The notes: generated by a model from the sequence alone, not told the origin. A stretch of DNA of 64,000 nucleotides from Streptomyces venezuelae (GCF_008642335.1 NZ_CP029191.1:4216001-4280000), one strand, 5' to 3'; counted from the first letter of the stretch, positions 8,393 through 17,256 are shown. Numbers and translations: made by a program.

Positions 8393-9961
8393 GTGATCGA
8401 GTCGACGGTGCGCCTGCCGGTGTCGCCCCGGACGGGACGCTTCCTCGTCCTCACGGGCGTATTCGTCTGCGCTGCCTGCGGACTCGTCTACGAACTGGAA
8501 CTCGTCGCCCTCGCCGCCTACTTGATCGGTGACTCGGTCACCCAGGCGTCCGTCGTGCTCTCCGTGATGGTCTTCGCCATGGGCATCGGCTCGCTCCTCG
8601 CCAAACGCCTCAGGCACCACGCGTCCGCCTGGTTCGGCCTCCTCGAATCGGCGCTCGCGCTGGTCGGCGGGTGCAGCGCCATGGTGCTGTACGCGGCGTT
8701 CGCGTGGTCCGGCGGCAGGGGCGAGCTGTGGGCGGGCGGTTCGCGGTATCTGCTCGTCGCGTTCTCCCTCGCCATCGGTGTCCTCATCGGCGCCGAGGTG
8801 CCGCTCCTCATGGTGCTCATCCAGCGCATCCGCAGACAGGATGCGGGCGGCGCGGTCGCCGACCTGTTCGCCGCGGACTACGTGGGGGCGCTGGTCGGCG
8901 GGCTCGCCTTCCCCTTCCTGCTCCTGCCACTGTTCGGACAGCTGACGGGCGCCCTGTTCACCGGCTCCGTCAACGCGATCGCGGGCGGCGCACTCGTGTT
9001 CGGCCTGTTCCGGCAGGATCTGAGCGTCCGCGCCCGCTGGGTGCTCCTCACCGTCAACGTCGTCGTCCTGTCCCTGCTCGCCTCCGCCGCCGTGCTCGTC
9101 GACGACTTCGAGCGGGCCGCCCGGCGCGCCGTGTACGGCAGGGACGTGCGGGTCGCCGTGCAGACCGACGTCCAGGAAGTCGTCCTCACCGGCGGGCGGC
9201 TCGGCTCCCTCGACCTCTTCCTCGACGGCCGCCTGCGCATCAGCGGACGCGACGAGGCGCGCTACCACCGGGGTCTCGTCGCCCCCGCGATGCGCGGGCC
9301 CCACGCGCGCGTGCTGGTCCTCGGCGGCGGCGACGGCCTCGCGGCCCGCGAGATCCTGCGCCACCCGGGCGTGCGCCGCGTCGACGTCGTCGAACTCGAC
9401 ACGGGCGTCGTCGACCTCGCACGGCACGACCCGGCCCTCAGCGAGCTCAACGCCCACGCCTACCGCGACCCGCGCGTCCGCGTGATCCACGCCGACGCGT
9501 TCCGTTGGCTGCGCCTCGCCCGCACGCGGTACGACGTGGTGATCTCCGACCTGCCCGACCCCGGCATCACGCCCAGCACGAAGCTCTACTCCCAGGAGTT
9601 CTACGGCCTCGCCACTCGCGTCCTCGCCGACGGCGGCCGCCTCGCCGTCCACGCCGGGCCCCTGACGACCAGACCCCGTGTCTTCTGGACCGTCGAGGCG
9701 ACGCTGCGCGCGGCGGGGCTGCGGACCGTGGCGTACCGGGTGGGCGGCAGGGAGTCCGGGTTCGCCCCCGGGCCCGACCGCACGGCGGGCGGGCCGACGG
9801 CGCCCCGCGACTGGGGCTTCGTGCTGGCCTCGCGGACCCGCCCGGTCCTGCGCAGGGCGGCGGGGTCGGCGGTGGTGCGCGCCGGGGGGCCCGCGGCCGA
9901 GCTGACGCGGCAGCGGGGTCTCGCGCCGTCCACCCTGATGCATCCGCGTTACGCGAACTGA
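8393..9961 (+). CDS. membrane-bound spermidine synthase-like protein
   Basis: The 522-residue protein (GTG start) has an N-terminal membrane half of about seven segments (about 15-225; for example [23 protein letters not shown] split over the first helix, [24 protein letters not shown]). The C-terminal aminopropyltransferase half has the glycine-rich loop [15 protein letters not shown] (near residue 307), [26 protein letters not shown] and the aspartate motif [11 protein letters not shown], then [10 protein letters not shown]. The family uses decarboxylated SAM to aminopropylate amines. The membrane fusion is a known bacterial variant whose substrate is uncertain. Confidence 0.88.
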   Translation: MIESTVRLPVSPRTGRFLVLTGVFVCAACGLVYELELVALAAYLIGDSVTQASVVLSVMVFAMGIGSLLAKRLRHHASAWFGLLESALALVGGCSAMVLYAAFAWSGGRGELWAGGSRYLLVAFSLAIGVLIGAEVPLLMVLIQRIRRQDAGGAVADLFAADYVGALVGGLAFPFLLLPLFGQLTGALFTGSVNAIAGGALVFGLFRQDLSVRARWVLLTVNVVVLSLLASAAVLVDDFERAARRAVYGRDVRVAVQTDVQEVVLTGGRLGSLDLFLDGRLRISGRDEARYHRGLVAPAMRGPHARVLVLGGGDGLAAREILRHPGVRRVDVVELDTGVVDLARHDPALSELNAHAYRDPRVRVIHADAFRWLRLARTRYDVVISDLPDPGITPSTKLYSQEFYGLATRVLADGGRLAVHAGPLTTRPRVFWTVEATLRAAGLRTVAYRVGGRESGFAPGPDRTAGGPTAPRDWGFVLASRTRPVLRRAAGSAVVRAGGPAAELTRQRGLAPSTLMHPRYAN

Positions 9962-10021
9962 CGTACACGGACCGGCGAACTGTCGCACATGGTGGCGGAC
10001 ACGTGGGTAGGCTCAATTGCC

Positions 10022-10939
10022 ATGGAGCATGAGGTGTTCGTCCCGGTCTCCGCAGAGCGGCTCCGGCAGGTCCTTGCCGACCCCGAGAGGGTCGCCGGGG
10101 CGGTGCCCGGGCTCCAGCGCGACGAAGGGCGTGACGAAGGGGGCGAGGGGCAGACGGCCGGGCCGCTCTCCGGGCGCCTCAAAGTCCGCGTCGACGGGCA
10201 CTCCATCACCTACCGCGGCTCGGCGCGGACCGACGCCCGCAAGGACGGGACGTACGCGCTGGAGGCCGAGGGCGAGGAAGTGCGCGGCTCCGGCTCGGTG
10301 AAGTTCACGCTGACCGTGCGGCTCGAACCGCTCCCCGAGGGCACGAACCTCGTCTTCGGCGGGAGCGGGACCGCCGACGGGCGGATCACGGAGGGTTCTC
10401 CCCAGGCTGTGGAGTCCGCGGTGCACCGGCTCCTTGACCGGTTCGCCGAGGCGCTCGGCGCGGGGGCGCCGCCCGACACGGCACCCGAGGAACCGACGCC
10501 CGAGGAGCCGGCGTCGGAGGAGCCGCCGACCCACACGGTGACCGTGTTCCGGACGGAGGTGCCGCCGCCGTCCCTGGACCCGCTGAGCGACGCCGACGAC
10601 CTCGACGACGTCGACGACCTCGACGACGACGGCATCAACCTCGACGACACCAACGTCCTGGACGACGCGGACGACATCGAGGACCTGGAGACCATCGAGG
10701 ACCTGGAGGACCTGGAGACCATCGGCGTACCGCCCGCCGAGGCCGCCCACGCCCGCCGCACCATGATCGGCCGCAGCGCGGAGGAGGTCGACCACGCCCC
10801 GCCCCGCGGCCGGTACGCACCGGCGCCCGCCCCCGAGTCCCTGGCCGCCAACGCCACGCTCCGCTGGGCCGCGCCCGCCGCAGCCCTCGCGCTCGCCTCG
10901 GCGATCGTCGTCGGCCGGGCCCTGCGCCGCCGCCGCTGA
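10022..10939 (+). CDS. SRPBCC/CoxG-like protein with acidic repeat and C-terminal anchor
   Basis: The 305-residue product begins MEHEVFVPVSAERLRQVLAD. Residues 1-145 form a SRPBCC (START-like, CoxG/DUF4081-type) domain: ERVAGAVPGLQ, LKVRVDGHSITYRG and LVFGGSGTADGRI. A Pro/Glu linker is followed by an extreme Asp-Leu region (about 185-235, repeats of DADDLDDVDDLDDD and IEDLETIEDLEDLE), and the protein ends with a hydrophobic segment (WAAPAAALALASAIVVGRAL) and a basic tail, a tail-anchor arrangement. An upstream start at 9989 is possible, but the CoxG-like N-terminus begins at 10022. Function unknown. The acidic stretch could bind cations or a basic partner. Confidence 0.75.
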   Translation: MEHEVFVPVSAERLRQVLADPERVAGAVPGLQRDEGRDEGGEGQTAGPLSGRLKVRVDGHSITYRGSARTDARKDGTYALEAEGEEVRGSGSVKFTLTVRLEPLPEGTNLVFGGSGTADGRITEGSPQAVESAVHRLLDRFAEALGAGAPPDTAPEEPTPEEPASEEPPTHTVTVFRTEVPPPSLDPLSDADDLDDVDDLDDDGINLDDTNVLDDADDIEDLETIEDLEDLETIGVPPAEAAHARRTMIGRSAEEVDHAPPRGRYAPAPAPESLAANATLRWAAPAAALALASAIVVGRALRRRR

Positions 10940-10964
10940 CGCTCCACGTCATAGGCTCGGCTCC

Positions 10965-11759
10965 GTGAGTACCGAAGACGTGACCCTCACCGCGGGCGAC
11001 GCGGAAGTAACGGTGCAGCCGGGCAACGGCTGCCGTATCGGAAGTCTGCGTGTCGGCGGCGTCGAGCTGCTGCGCCAGGGGAAGAAGTACGGCTGCTTCC
11101 CGATGGTGCCCTGGTGCGGCCGGATCGCCGACGGGCGGTTCCGCGACGGCGCGGCCGTCCACCAGATGCCGCTGAACTCCCCGCCCCACGCCATCCACGG
11201 CTTCGCGCGCGACGCCGAGTGGCGCACGGCGCGGACGTCGAAGACCGAGGCGGTCTTCACGTACGACCTGACCGACCCCTGGCCCTACCCCGGCCGCGTC
11301 ACCCAGATCGTGGAGCTCACCGAGGACGGTCTGACGCTGCGCATGGGTGTCGAGACGTACGGCGACTCGTTCCCCGCGCAGGCCGGCTGGCACCCCTGGT
11401 TCAACCGGGTCCTGGAAGACGGCGGCGAACCCGTCCGCATCGACTTCGACGCCGCCTGGCAGGAGGAGCGCGGCGACGACCACCTGCCCACGGGCCGCCG
11501 CATCGACGTGCGGCCGGGCCCCTGGGACGACTGCTTCGGCATGCCCGACGGCGTCGACGTGACCCTGACCTGGCCCGGTCGGCTCGCGGTGAACGTCAAG
11601 AGCCGTGAGCCGTGGGTCGTCGTCTACGACGAGCAGGACGCCGCGGTCTGCGTGGAGCCCCAGACGGGCCCGCCCAACGGCCTCAACACCGACCCGCGCC
11701 TGGTCACCCCCATCGAGCCCCTCGAGACGGCGACGACGTGGACGTGGCGTCGGCTGTAG
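10965..11759 (+). CDS. aldose 1-epimerase family protein
   Basis: The 264-residue protein (GTG start) is a galactose-mutarotase-like beta-sandwich: GNGCRIGSLRVGGVELL, GCFPMVPWCGRIADGRF (the substrate Arg region), PHAIHGFARDAEWR (catalytic-type His) and QAGWHPWFNRVL (second His). The acid near the C-terminus is in VCVEPQTGPPNGLNTDP, the conserved E-P-x-T segment with catalytic Glu. It probably interconverts anomers of a hexose or a phosphorylated derivative. Its stop codon overlaps the left end of the MITE-like element, so insertion occurred exactly at the gene end. Confidence 0.88.
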   Translation: MSTEDVTLTAGDAEVTVQPGNGCRIGSLRVGGVELLRQGKKYGCFPMVPWCGRIADGRFRDGAAVHQMPLNSPPHAIHGFARDAEWRTARTSKTEAVFTYDLTDPWPYPGRVTQIVELTEDGLTLRMGVETYGDSFPAQAGWHPWFNRVLEDGGEPVRIDFDAAWQEERGDDHLPTGRRIDVRPGPWDDCFGMPDGVDVTLTWPGRLAVNVKSREPWVVVYDEQDAAVCVEPQTGPPNGLNTDPRLVTPIEPLETATTWTWRRL

Positions 11760-11986
11760 GGCCTGTCCGGCGGGTCATGCCTGGGACGCGGCGGTCCGGC
11801 ACGCACATCTGCGGCGTTGTCGTCAGTTGCCGACTTCCCCAAGCTCTCGGCTCCGCTCGACCAGGGGACACCCCCATCGCGTCGCCGCCTTCCTCCGCCT
11901 TGCAGCTGCACGCACCAGACCGCCGCTCACCCGCACGAAGAGGCGACGGCCCACCCATGGCGGCCTGACCCGCCGGACAGACCCTA
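11757..11986. mobile_element. MITE-like element with 24-bp terminal inverted repeats and TA flanks
   Basis: The left end, AGGGCCTGTCCGGCGGGTCA followed by TGCC, and the right end, complementary AGGGTCTGTCCGGCGGGTCA followed by GGCC, form 24-bp terminal inverted repeats with two mismatches. The unit is about 228 bp and is bounded by TA at both sides (11757-11758 and 11985-11986), as expected of a TA-targeting, IS630/Tc1-like mobilised element. There is no transposase ORF inside; open frames here are not protein-like. It lies between the epimerase and pyrE, ending 12 bp before the pyrE start, so it must supply or carry the pyrE leader. Confidence 0.75.
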
Positions 11987-11997
11987 AGCTTCTGCGC

Positions 11998-12549
11998 ATG
12001 ACTGACGTACGCGGCGAGCTGCTGCAGCAGATCAAGGACAAGGCCGTCGTGCACGGCAAGGTGACGCTCTCCTCCGGCCTGGAGGCCGACTACTACATCG
12101 ACCTCCGCCGGATCACCCTCGACGGCGAGGCCGCGCCCCTGGTCGGGCAGGTCCTGCTCGACCTGACCAAGGACCTCGACTTCGACGCCGTGGGCGGCCT
12201 GACCATGGGCGCCGACCCGGTCGCCGGCGCGATGCTGCACGCGTCCGCCGCCCGCGGCAAGCGCCTGGACGCCTTCGTCGTCCGCAAGGCCGCCAAGGCG
12301 CACGGCATGCAGCGCCGCGTCGAGGGCCCCGACATCAAGGGCCGCCGCGTCCTGGTCGTCGAGGACACCTCCACCACCGGCGGCTCGCCGCTGACCGCCG
12401 TCGAGGCCGTCCGCGAGGCGGGCGCCGAGGTCGTCGGCGTCGCCACGATCGTGGACCGGGCCACCGGCGCCGGCGAGAAGATCACCGAGGGCGCGGGCGT
12501 GCCCTACCTCTTCGCGTACTCGAAGGACGACCTCGGCCTGACGGACTGA
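11998..12549 (+). CDS. pyrE: orotate phosphoribosyltransferase
   Basis: The 183-residue enzyme joins orotate and PRPP to make OMP in pyrimidine synthesis. It has VTLSSGLEADYYIDLRRI, the flexible-loop region KAAKAHGMQRRVEG (catalytic Lys/His) and the PRPP motif VLVVEDTSTTGGSPLTAVEA. The start at MTDVRGELLQQIKDKAVVHG fits the family; the longer upstream frame lies in the MITE. It stands apart from other pyr genes, which is usual in Streptomyces. A 5' leader derived from the MITE end is expected. Confidence 0.95.
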   Translation: MTDVRGELLQQIKDKAVVHGKVTLSSGLEADYYIDLRRITLDGEAAPLVGQVLLDLTKDLDFDAVGGLTMGADPVAGAMLHASAARGKRLDAFVVRKAAKAHGMQRRVEGPDIKGRRVLVVEDTSTTGGSPLTAVEAVREAGAEVVGVATIVDRATGAGEKITEGAGVPYLFAYSKDDLGLTD

Positions 12550-12602
12550 GACAGGTTCCGAGGACTTTCGACCGGCCGGTACCGCCCGGCGAGTCTGGAA
12601 AG

Positions 12603-12630
12603 ATGGGGGCGACGATGATGTCGCCCCCAT
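12603..12630 (+). terminator. hairpin after pyrE
   Basis: ATGGGGGCGAC pairs with GTCGCCCCCAT across a 6-nt loop, between pyrE and fba. It could terminate pyrE or form part of the fba leader; there is no T-run. Confidence 0.6.
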
Positions 12631-12676
12631 AGGTCAGGGCCCAGCACATACCCCGCACATCACAAGGAGCGGACAC

Positions 12677-13708
12677 ATGCCCATCGCAACTCCCGAGGTC
12701 TACGCCGAGATGCTCGACCGGGCGAAGGCAGGCAAGTTCGCCTACCCGGCGATCAACGTGACGTCCTCGCAGACCCTGCACGCGGCCCTGCGCGGCTTCG
12801 CCGAGGCCGAGAGCGACGGCATCATCCAGATCTCCACCGGTGGCGCGGAGTTCCTGGGCGGCCAGCACAACAAGGACATGGTGACCGGCGCGGTCGCGCT
12901 CGCCGAGTTCGCGCACATCGTCGCCGCGAAGTACGACATCACGGTCGCGCTGCACACCGACCACTGCCCCAAGGACAAGCTCGACGGCTACGTCCGCCCG
13001 CTGCTCGACATCTCCGCCGAGCGCGTCAAGGCCGGCCGGAACCCGCTGTTCCAGTCGCACATGTGGGACGGCTCCGCCGAGACCCTCGCCGACAACCTGG
13101 CCATCGGCCAGGAGCTGCTCGCGAAGGCCGCCGCCGCGAAGATCATCCTTGAGGTCGAGATCACCCCGACCGGCGGCGAGGAGGACGGCGTCACGCACGA
13201 GATCAACGACGAGCTGTACACGACCGTCGACGACGCCCTGCGTACGGCGGAGGCGCTGGGCCTGGGCGAGAAGGGCCGCTACCTGCTCGCCGCGTCCTTC
13301 GGCAACGTCCACGGCGTCTACAAGCCGGGCAACGTCGTCCTGCGCCCCGAGCTCCTGAAGGACCTCCAGGAGGGTGTCGCCGCGAAGTACGGCAAGGCCG
13401 CGGGCTCGCAGCCGTTCGACTTCGTCTTCCACGGCGGCTCCGGCTCCACCGCCGAGGAGATCTCCACGGCCCTGGAGAACGGCGTCGTCAAGATGAACCT
13501 CGACACCGACACGCAGTACGCGTTCACGCGTCCCGTCGTGGACCACATGTTCCGCAACTACGACGGTGTCCTGAAGGTCGACGGCGAGGTCGGCTCGAAG
13601 AAGACGTACGACCCGCGCACCTGGGGCAAGGCCGCCGAGGCGGGCATGGCCAAGCGGGTCACCGAGGCGTGCGAGAACCTGCGCTCCACGGGCACGAGGC
13701 TGAAGTAG
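12677..13708 (+). CDS. fba: class II fructose-bisphosphate aldolase
   Basis: The 343-residue zinc-dependent glycolytic/gluconeogenic aldolase shows YPAINVTSSQTLHAALRGFAE, the Zn/substrate motif VALHTDHCPKDKL, FQSHMWDGSAETLADN, LEVEITPTGGEEDGV, FGNVHGVYKPGNVVL and FVFHGGSGSTAEE with VVKMNLDTDTQY. Class II members with these motifs use Zn bound by three His residues. The ATG is preceded by a CAAGGAG site. A strong terminator follows. Confidence 0.96.
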   Translation: MPIATPEVYAEMLDRAKAGKFAYPAINVTSSQTLHAALRGFAEAESDGIIQISTGGAEFLGGQHNKDMVTGAVALAEFAHIVAAKYDITVALHTDHCPKDKLDGYVRPLLDISAERVKAGRNPLFQSHMWDGSAETLADNLAIGQELLAKAAAAKIILEVEITPTGGEEDGVTHEINDELYTTVDDALRTAEALGLGEKGRYLLAASFGNVHGVYKPGNVVLRPELLKDLQEGVAAKYGKAAGSQPFDFVFHGGSGSTAEEISTALENGVVKMNLDTDTQYAFTRPVVDHMFRNYDGVLKVDGEVGSKKTYDPRTWGKAAEAGMAKRVTEACENLRSTGTRLK

Positions 13709-13730
13709 GCGTTTACGCGTTTACGGCTCC

Positions 13731-13770
13731 GTGCGGGCCCGGCACCCTTCCCTGGGTGCCGGGCCCGCAC
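13731..13770 (+). terminator. strong fba terminator
   Basis: A perfect 17-bp stem (GTGCGGGCCCGGCACCC with its complement) closes over a 6-nt loop TTCCCT, 22 bp after the fba stop. Confidence 0.85.
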
Positions 13771-13792
13771 GCGTATGGCGCAGACTTGGCCC

Positions 13793-14206
13793 ATGGCCAT
13801 TCACAAGGATCTGCTCGGGGGACCGCCCCCGACCCACCTGCCCGACGACCCCGAGCCGCGCGAGCTGCTCGCGAACGGTGCGGCGCCCGCCGATGTCGCC
13901 GCGAAGTACCCGACGTCCTCGCTCGCCTGGGCGCAGCTCGCCGACGAGGCGTATGAGCGGGGCAGTGTCGTCGAGTCGTACGCGTATGCCCGTACGGGCT
14001 ACCACCGGGGTCTGGACTCGCTGCGCCGCAGCGGCTGGAAGGGCCACGGGCCGGTGCCGTGGGAGCACGAGCCCAACCGGGGGTTCCTGCGTGCGCTGCA
14101 TGCCCTTGCGCGGGCGGCGCAGGCGATCGGGGAGCAGGAGGAGTACGAGCGCTGCGCGGGCTTCCTCCGTGACTCCTCGGAGACGGCGTCGAAGACGCTC
14201 GGCTGA
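13793..14206 (+). CDS. DUF3151 family protein
   Basis: The 137-residue product starts MAIHKDLLGGPPPTHLPDD, the conserved N-terminus of actinobacterial DUF3151 proteins. It continues with FPxSSLAWAxLAE-like KYPTSSLAWAQLADEAYERG and YAYARTGYHRGLDSLRRSGW. It is mostly helical and TPR-like, soluble, and of unknown function. Proximity to fba is a common actinobacterial arrangement. No convincing ribosome binding site is visible; the family N-terminus decided the start over the ATG at 13775. Confidence 0.8.
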   Translation: MAIHKDLLGGPPPTHLPDDPEPRELLANGAAPADVAAKYPTSSLAWAQLADEAYERGSVVESYAYARTGYHRGLDSLRRSGWKGHGPVPWEHEPNRGFLRALHALARAAQAIGEQEEYERCAGFLRDSSETASKTLG

Positions 14207-14212
14207 CGGCAC

Positions 14213-14257
14213 GGGGGGTCCGGGCCACCGCCCGGGGGCGCTGCCCCCGGACCCCCC
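14213..14257. terminator. nested GC hairpin after the DUF3151 gene
   Basis: GGGGGGTCCGGG pairs with CCCGGACCCCCC, and an inner pair CCCGGGGGC/GCCCCCGG lies within the loop. It is positioned to stop the DUF3151 transcript. Confidence 0.7.
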
Positions 14258-14329
14258 TCTTCGGCCTGAACGGCCTCGTCCTCAATCGCCGGACGGGCTG
14301 AAACCCTCCCGGCGCCGGGGAGGTGGTGC

Positions 14330-14393
14330 TTTTAGGGGCGCGGGGCTGTGACATATGCGGCTCCGCCGCGTGGGCGCGACCAGCCACGGCGGC
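14330..14393. repeat. variant of the intergenic repeat family
   Basis: TTAGGGGCGCGGGGCTGTGA followed 31 bp later by GCGCGACCAGCC matches the outer parts of the element near 38510 (AGGGGCGCGGGGAACTGCGC then GACCAGC), with an inserted segment GGCTCCGCC. This looks like a diverged, interrupted copy before the convergent Old Yellow Enzyme gene. Confidence 0.55.
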
Positions 14394-14406
14394 GCCGCGG
14401 ACGGAG

Positions 14407-15537
14407 TCAGAGCAGCCTGCGCAGCATCCCCGCGTCGTACGGGGCCGCCGCGGACACCCGGTCCGTGAGCGCCTTGTTCGCCCACTCCGGGTCGGCGATC
14501 AGCGCCCGGCCCACCGCGATGACGTCGAACTCGTCGCGCTCCATGCGGTCGAGGAGCCGGTCGATGCCGGCGGTCGACGTGGTCTCCGTGGAGAACGTCG
14601 CCGCGGCCGTGAACTGCTTGTCGAGGCCGACCGAGCCGACGGACACCGTGGCCTTGCCGGTGAGCTTCTTGATCCAGCCCGCGAGGTTCAGGTCGTCGCC
14701 CTCGAACTCGGGGAGCCAGTAGCGGCGCGTGGAGGCGTGGAAGGCGTCGACGCCCGCGGTCGCCAATGGGGCGAGCAGGGCGTCCAGTTCGGCCGGATCC
14801 GCGGCCAGCTTCTCGTCGTAGGCGTTCGCCTTCCACTGGGAGAGGCGCAGGATCACGGGGAATGAAGGCGAGACCGCCGCTCGTACCGCCTCGACGATCT
14901 CGGTCGCGAAACGGGCGCGTGAGGCGATGTCGCCGCCGTAGCCGTCGGTGCGGCGGTTGGTGCGGTTCCAGAAGAACTGGTCGATCAGGTATCCGTGCGC
15001 GCCGTGCAGCTCGACCCCGTCGAAGCCGTTCCGCTCGGCGTCGGCCGCCGCGCGCGCGAACGCGGCGATGATCTCGTCGATGTCGGCGGACGTCAGCGCG
15101 TGGCCCTTCGGCTCACCGTCGAGGTTCAGGCCCGAGGGGCCGACCGGGGGCGCGTCAGGGAAGGGCCCGTCGCCCTCGTTGCGGGTCGCGCCGACGTGCC
15201 ACAGCTGCGGCACGATCTTGCCGCCCGCCGCGTGCACGGCCTCCGCGACGCGCCGCCAGCCCGCGAGCGCGGCCTCGCCGTGGAAGCGCGGGACGCGATG
15301 GCTGCTGCCGGCCGAGTCGTGGTCGATGTACGTGCCCTCGGTGACGATCAGGCCGACGCCGCCCGCGGCACGGCGCGCGTAGTACGCGGCGACGTCCGCG
15401 CCGGGCACGCCGTCCGGGGAGAACTCGCGGGTCATGGGGGCCATGGCGATGCGGTTGCGCAGGCTGAGGCCGTTGATGTCGAAGGGGCGGCCGAGGAGTC
15501 GGGCGGCGCGCGAGGTGGCGGTATCCGTGACAGTCAT
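14407..15537 (-). CDS. Old Yellow Enzyme-type NADH:flavin oxidoreductase
   Basis: The 376-residue FMN TIM-barrel shows LGRPFDINGLSLRNRIAMAP, FSPDGVPGADVAAYYARRA, the conserved substrate-site segment VELHGAHGYLIDQFFW (H-x2-Y), FPVILRLSQW, VSVGSVGL and FDVIAVGRALIADPEWANK. It would reduce activated alkenes or related electrophiles using NAD(P)H; the substrate is not predictable. The ATG at 15537 (MTVTDTATSRAARLLGRPF) fits the family; an upstream ATG at 15582 adds 15 unlikely residues. It is divergent from the CGNR-type regulator, which is a candidate controller. Confidence 0.88.
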   Translation of the reverse strand: MTVTDTATSRAARLLGRPFDINGLSLRNRIAMAPMTREFSPDGVPGADVAAYYARRAAGGVGLIVTEGTYIDHDSAGSSHRVPRFHGEAALAGWRRVAEAVHAAGGKIVPQLWHVGATRNEGDGPFPDAPPVGPSGLNLDGEPKGHALTSADIDEIIAAFARAAADAERNGFDGVELHGAHGYLIDQFFWNRTNRRTDGYGGDIASRARFATEIVEAVRAAVSPSFPVILRLSQWKANAYDEKLAADPAELDALLAPLATAGVDAFHASTRRYWLPEFEGDDLNLAGWIKKLTGKATVSVGSVGLDKQFTAAATFSTETTSTAGIDRLLDRMERDEFDVIAVGRALIADPEWANKALTDRVSAAAPYDAGMLRRLL

Positions 15538-15626
15538 GCGTGCATCGTACGCCCGTGACAGCACTGTAAGCGTTTCAGTCATGTCACACCGGGTGGTGGC
15601 GAGCGCGAGGCTAGTACCGTGTAGGC

Positions 15627-16253
15627 ATGAACTGGCCCGCGACCGAGCGTCTCGGTCTGACCCCCGCGCCCGGCGGTCTCGCCCTTGTCCAGGACCTCCT
15701 GAACACCGCCCCCGCCGGCCGCCCCGACTCCGTCGACCTGCTCGCCGACGGAGCGCTCGACCGCGCCCAGGGGTGGGCCGACCCCGCCGTGCGCGGCTGG
15801 GCCGCCGAGACGGGGCGCGGTGACGTGCGCCTGACCCTGTCGGCGGCCGATCTGCCCGAGCTGCGCTGCCTGCGCGACCAGGTGCGGCGCGCGCTCGCCG
15901 CGGGCGACTGCGGCGGCGAGGCCGTGCGGTTCACCTCCGCGCCGGTCGTCGTCGGGCTCGCGGGCGACGGCACCCTCACCCTGGAGCCGGAGGGCGCGGG
16001 CGCGCGCTGGCTGGCGTCCGCGGTGCTCGCCGAGGGGCTGCTCGCCCAGGCGTCCGGCACCTGGCGCCGTCTGAAGATCTGCCGCAACACGGCTTGTTCC
16101 GCCGCGTTCTACGACCGCTCGCGGAACAACAGCGGCGTCTGGCACTCGGTCCGCGGCTGCGGGAACGCCGCCCATCTGCGCGCCTGCCGTGAGCGCCGCC
16201 GCGGCAGCGCGGGTGCGGAGCAGGGTGTCGAAGAAAGCGCCATGAGCCTTTAG
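15627..16253 (+). CDS. ABATE/CGNR zinc-finger regulator with variant ligands
   Basis: The 208-residue product has an N-terminal ABATE-type domain (ALVQDLLNTAPAGRPDSVDLL, ELRCLRDQVRRALAAGDC) and a C-terminal zinc finger KICRNTACSAAFYDRSRNN then VWHSVRGCGNAAHLRACRER. In canonical CGNR proteins the second half reads WCS...CGNR; here it reads WHS...CGNA, so His replaces the third Cys and Ala replaces Arg. Zinc could still bind through Cys3-His. CGNR proteins are stress or transcription regulators of uncertain target. The divergent oxidoreductase and the downstream kyn operon are its neighbours. Confidence 0.82.
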   Translation: MNWPATERLGLTPAPGGLALVQDLLNTAPAGRPDSVDLLADGALDRAQGWADPAVRGWAAETGRGDVRLTLSAADLPELRCLRDQVRRALAAGDCGGEAVRFTSAPVVVGLAGDGTLTLEPEGAGARWLASAVLAEGLLAQASGTWRRLKICRNTACSAAFYDRSRNNSGVWHSVRGCGNAAHLRACRERRRGSAGAEQGVEESAMSL

Positions 16254-16383
16254 CTGCTGTCTCGCCCTCGTGTGCCTTGCCGATTGCGGGAAAGTTGCAG
16301 AAGATGCCCGTGGGGACCGGGGCCCCCGTGCCGGTAACGGCAGGGGCGGACCGCTACCCGGAGTACGTATCGAGGAGACAGTG

Positions 16384-17256
16384 ATGTCCCCCAAGACGCA
16401 TGAGGCATCCCCCGAGGAGCGCGCGGCGTCCACCGAGGCAGGCGAGGCGGAGAGCCCGAACCTCGACTTCGCGGGCACCACCCCGTACGAGGACTACGTG
16501 CAGGCGGACGTCCTCACGCATCTGCAGCACCTGCGCTCGGACGACCCCGGCGAGATGGTCTTCCTGGTCACCACGCAGGTCATGGAGCTGTGGTTCACGG
16601 TGATCGTCCACGAGTGGGAGACCGCGGCGCACGCCCTGCGCCGTGACGACATCCCCGTGGCGCAGGCGGCGCTCAAGCGCAGCCTGCGCGAGCTGGAGGC
16701 CCTGAACGCCTCCTGGCGCCCGCTCGCCCAGCTCACCCCGGCCCAGTTCAACTCGTACCGCGGCGCGCTCGGCGAGGGGTCCGGCTTCCAGTCCGCGATG
16801 TACCGCCGCATGGAGTTCCTGCTCGGCGACAAGTCCGCGTCGATGCTCGTCCCGCACCGCGGCGCGCCCCGCGTCCACGCGGAGCTGGAGAAGGCCCTGC
16901 ACGAGCCGAGCCTGTACGACGAGGTGCTCGGCCTCCTCGCCCGCCGCGGCTACGCGATACCGGCGTCCGTCCTGGAGCGCGACCTGTCCAAGCGCTACGA
17001 GCCGTCGCCGGAGGTCGAGGCCGTCTGGACCGAGCTCTACTCCGGTGACGAGAGCGCCGACCTGGCCAGGCTCGGCGAGACGCTGACCGACGTCGGCGAA
17101 CTGGTCTGGCGCTGGCGCAACGACCACCTCGTCGCCACCCGCCGCGCCATGGGCTCCAAGACGGGCACGGGCGGCTCGGCGGGCGTGGCGTGGCTGGAGA
17201 AGCGCGCCACGAAGAGCGTGTTCCCCGAGCTGTGGACTGCGAGGAGCCATGTCTGA
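16384..17256 (+). CDS. kynA: tryptophan 2,3-dioxygenase
   Basis: The 290-residue heme dioxygenase opens the tryptophan indole ring to N-formylkynurenine. It has YEDYVQADVLTHLQ, the substrate motif TTQVMELWFTVIVHEW, NSYRGALGEGSGFQSAMYRR, and the C-terminal block with the axial His region WRWRNDHLVATRRAMGSKTG, TGGSAGVAWLEKR and FPELWTAR. The ATG at 16384 has a GAGGAG site; the frame is open upstream but not protein-like. It overlaps kynU by 8 bp, so the two are one operon. Confidence 0.95.
   Translation: MSPKTHEASPEERAASTEAGEAESPNLDFAGTTPYEDYVQADVLTHLQHLRSDDPGEMVFLVTTQVMELWFTVIVHEWETAAHALRRDDIPVAQAALKRSLRELEALNASWRPLAQLTPAQFNSYRGALGEGSGFQSAMYRRMEFLLGDKSASMLVPHRGAPRVHAELEKALHEPSLYDEVLGLLARRGYAIPASVLERDLSKRYEPSPEVEAVWTELYSGDESADLARLGETLTDVGELVWRWRNDHLVATRRAMGSKTGTGGSAGVAWLEKRATKSVFPELWTARSHV

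Noticed and set aside
10561..10740. Asp-Leu DNA repeats considered as a CRISPR-like or satellite array
   Set aside because: The period is a short in-frame codon pattern within a gene, not spaced identical repeats with unique spacers.
11605..11997. 5' extension of the pyrE frame through the MITE and the epimerase 3' end
   Set aside because: The extension is unlike protein and overlaps the epimerase; PyrE family starts at MTDVRGE.
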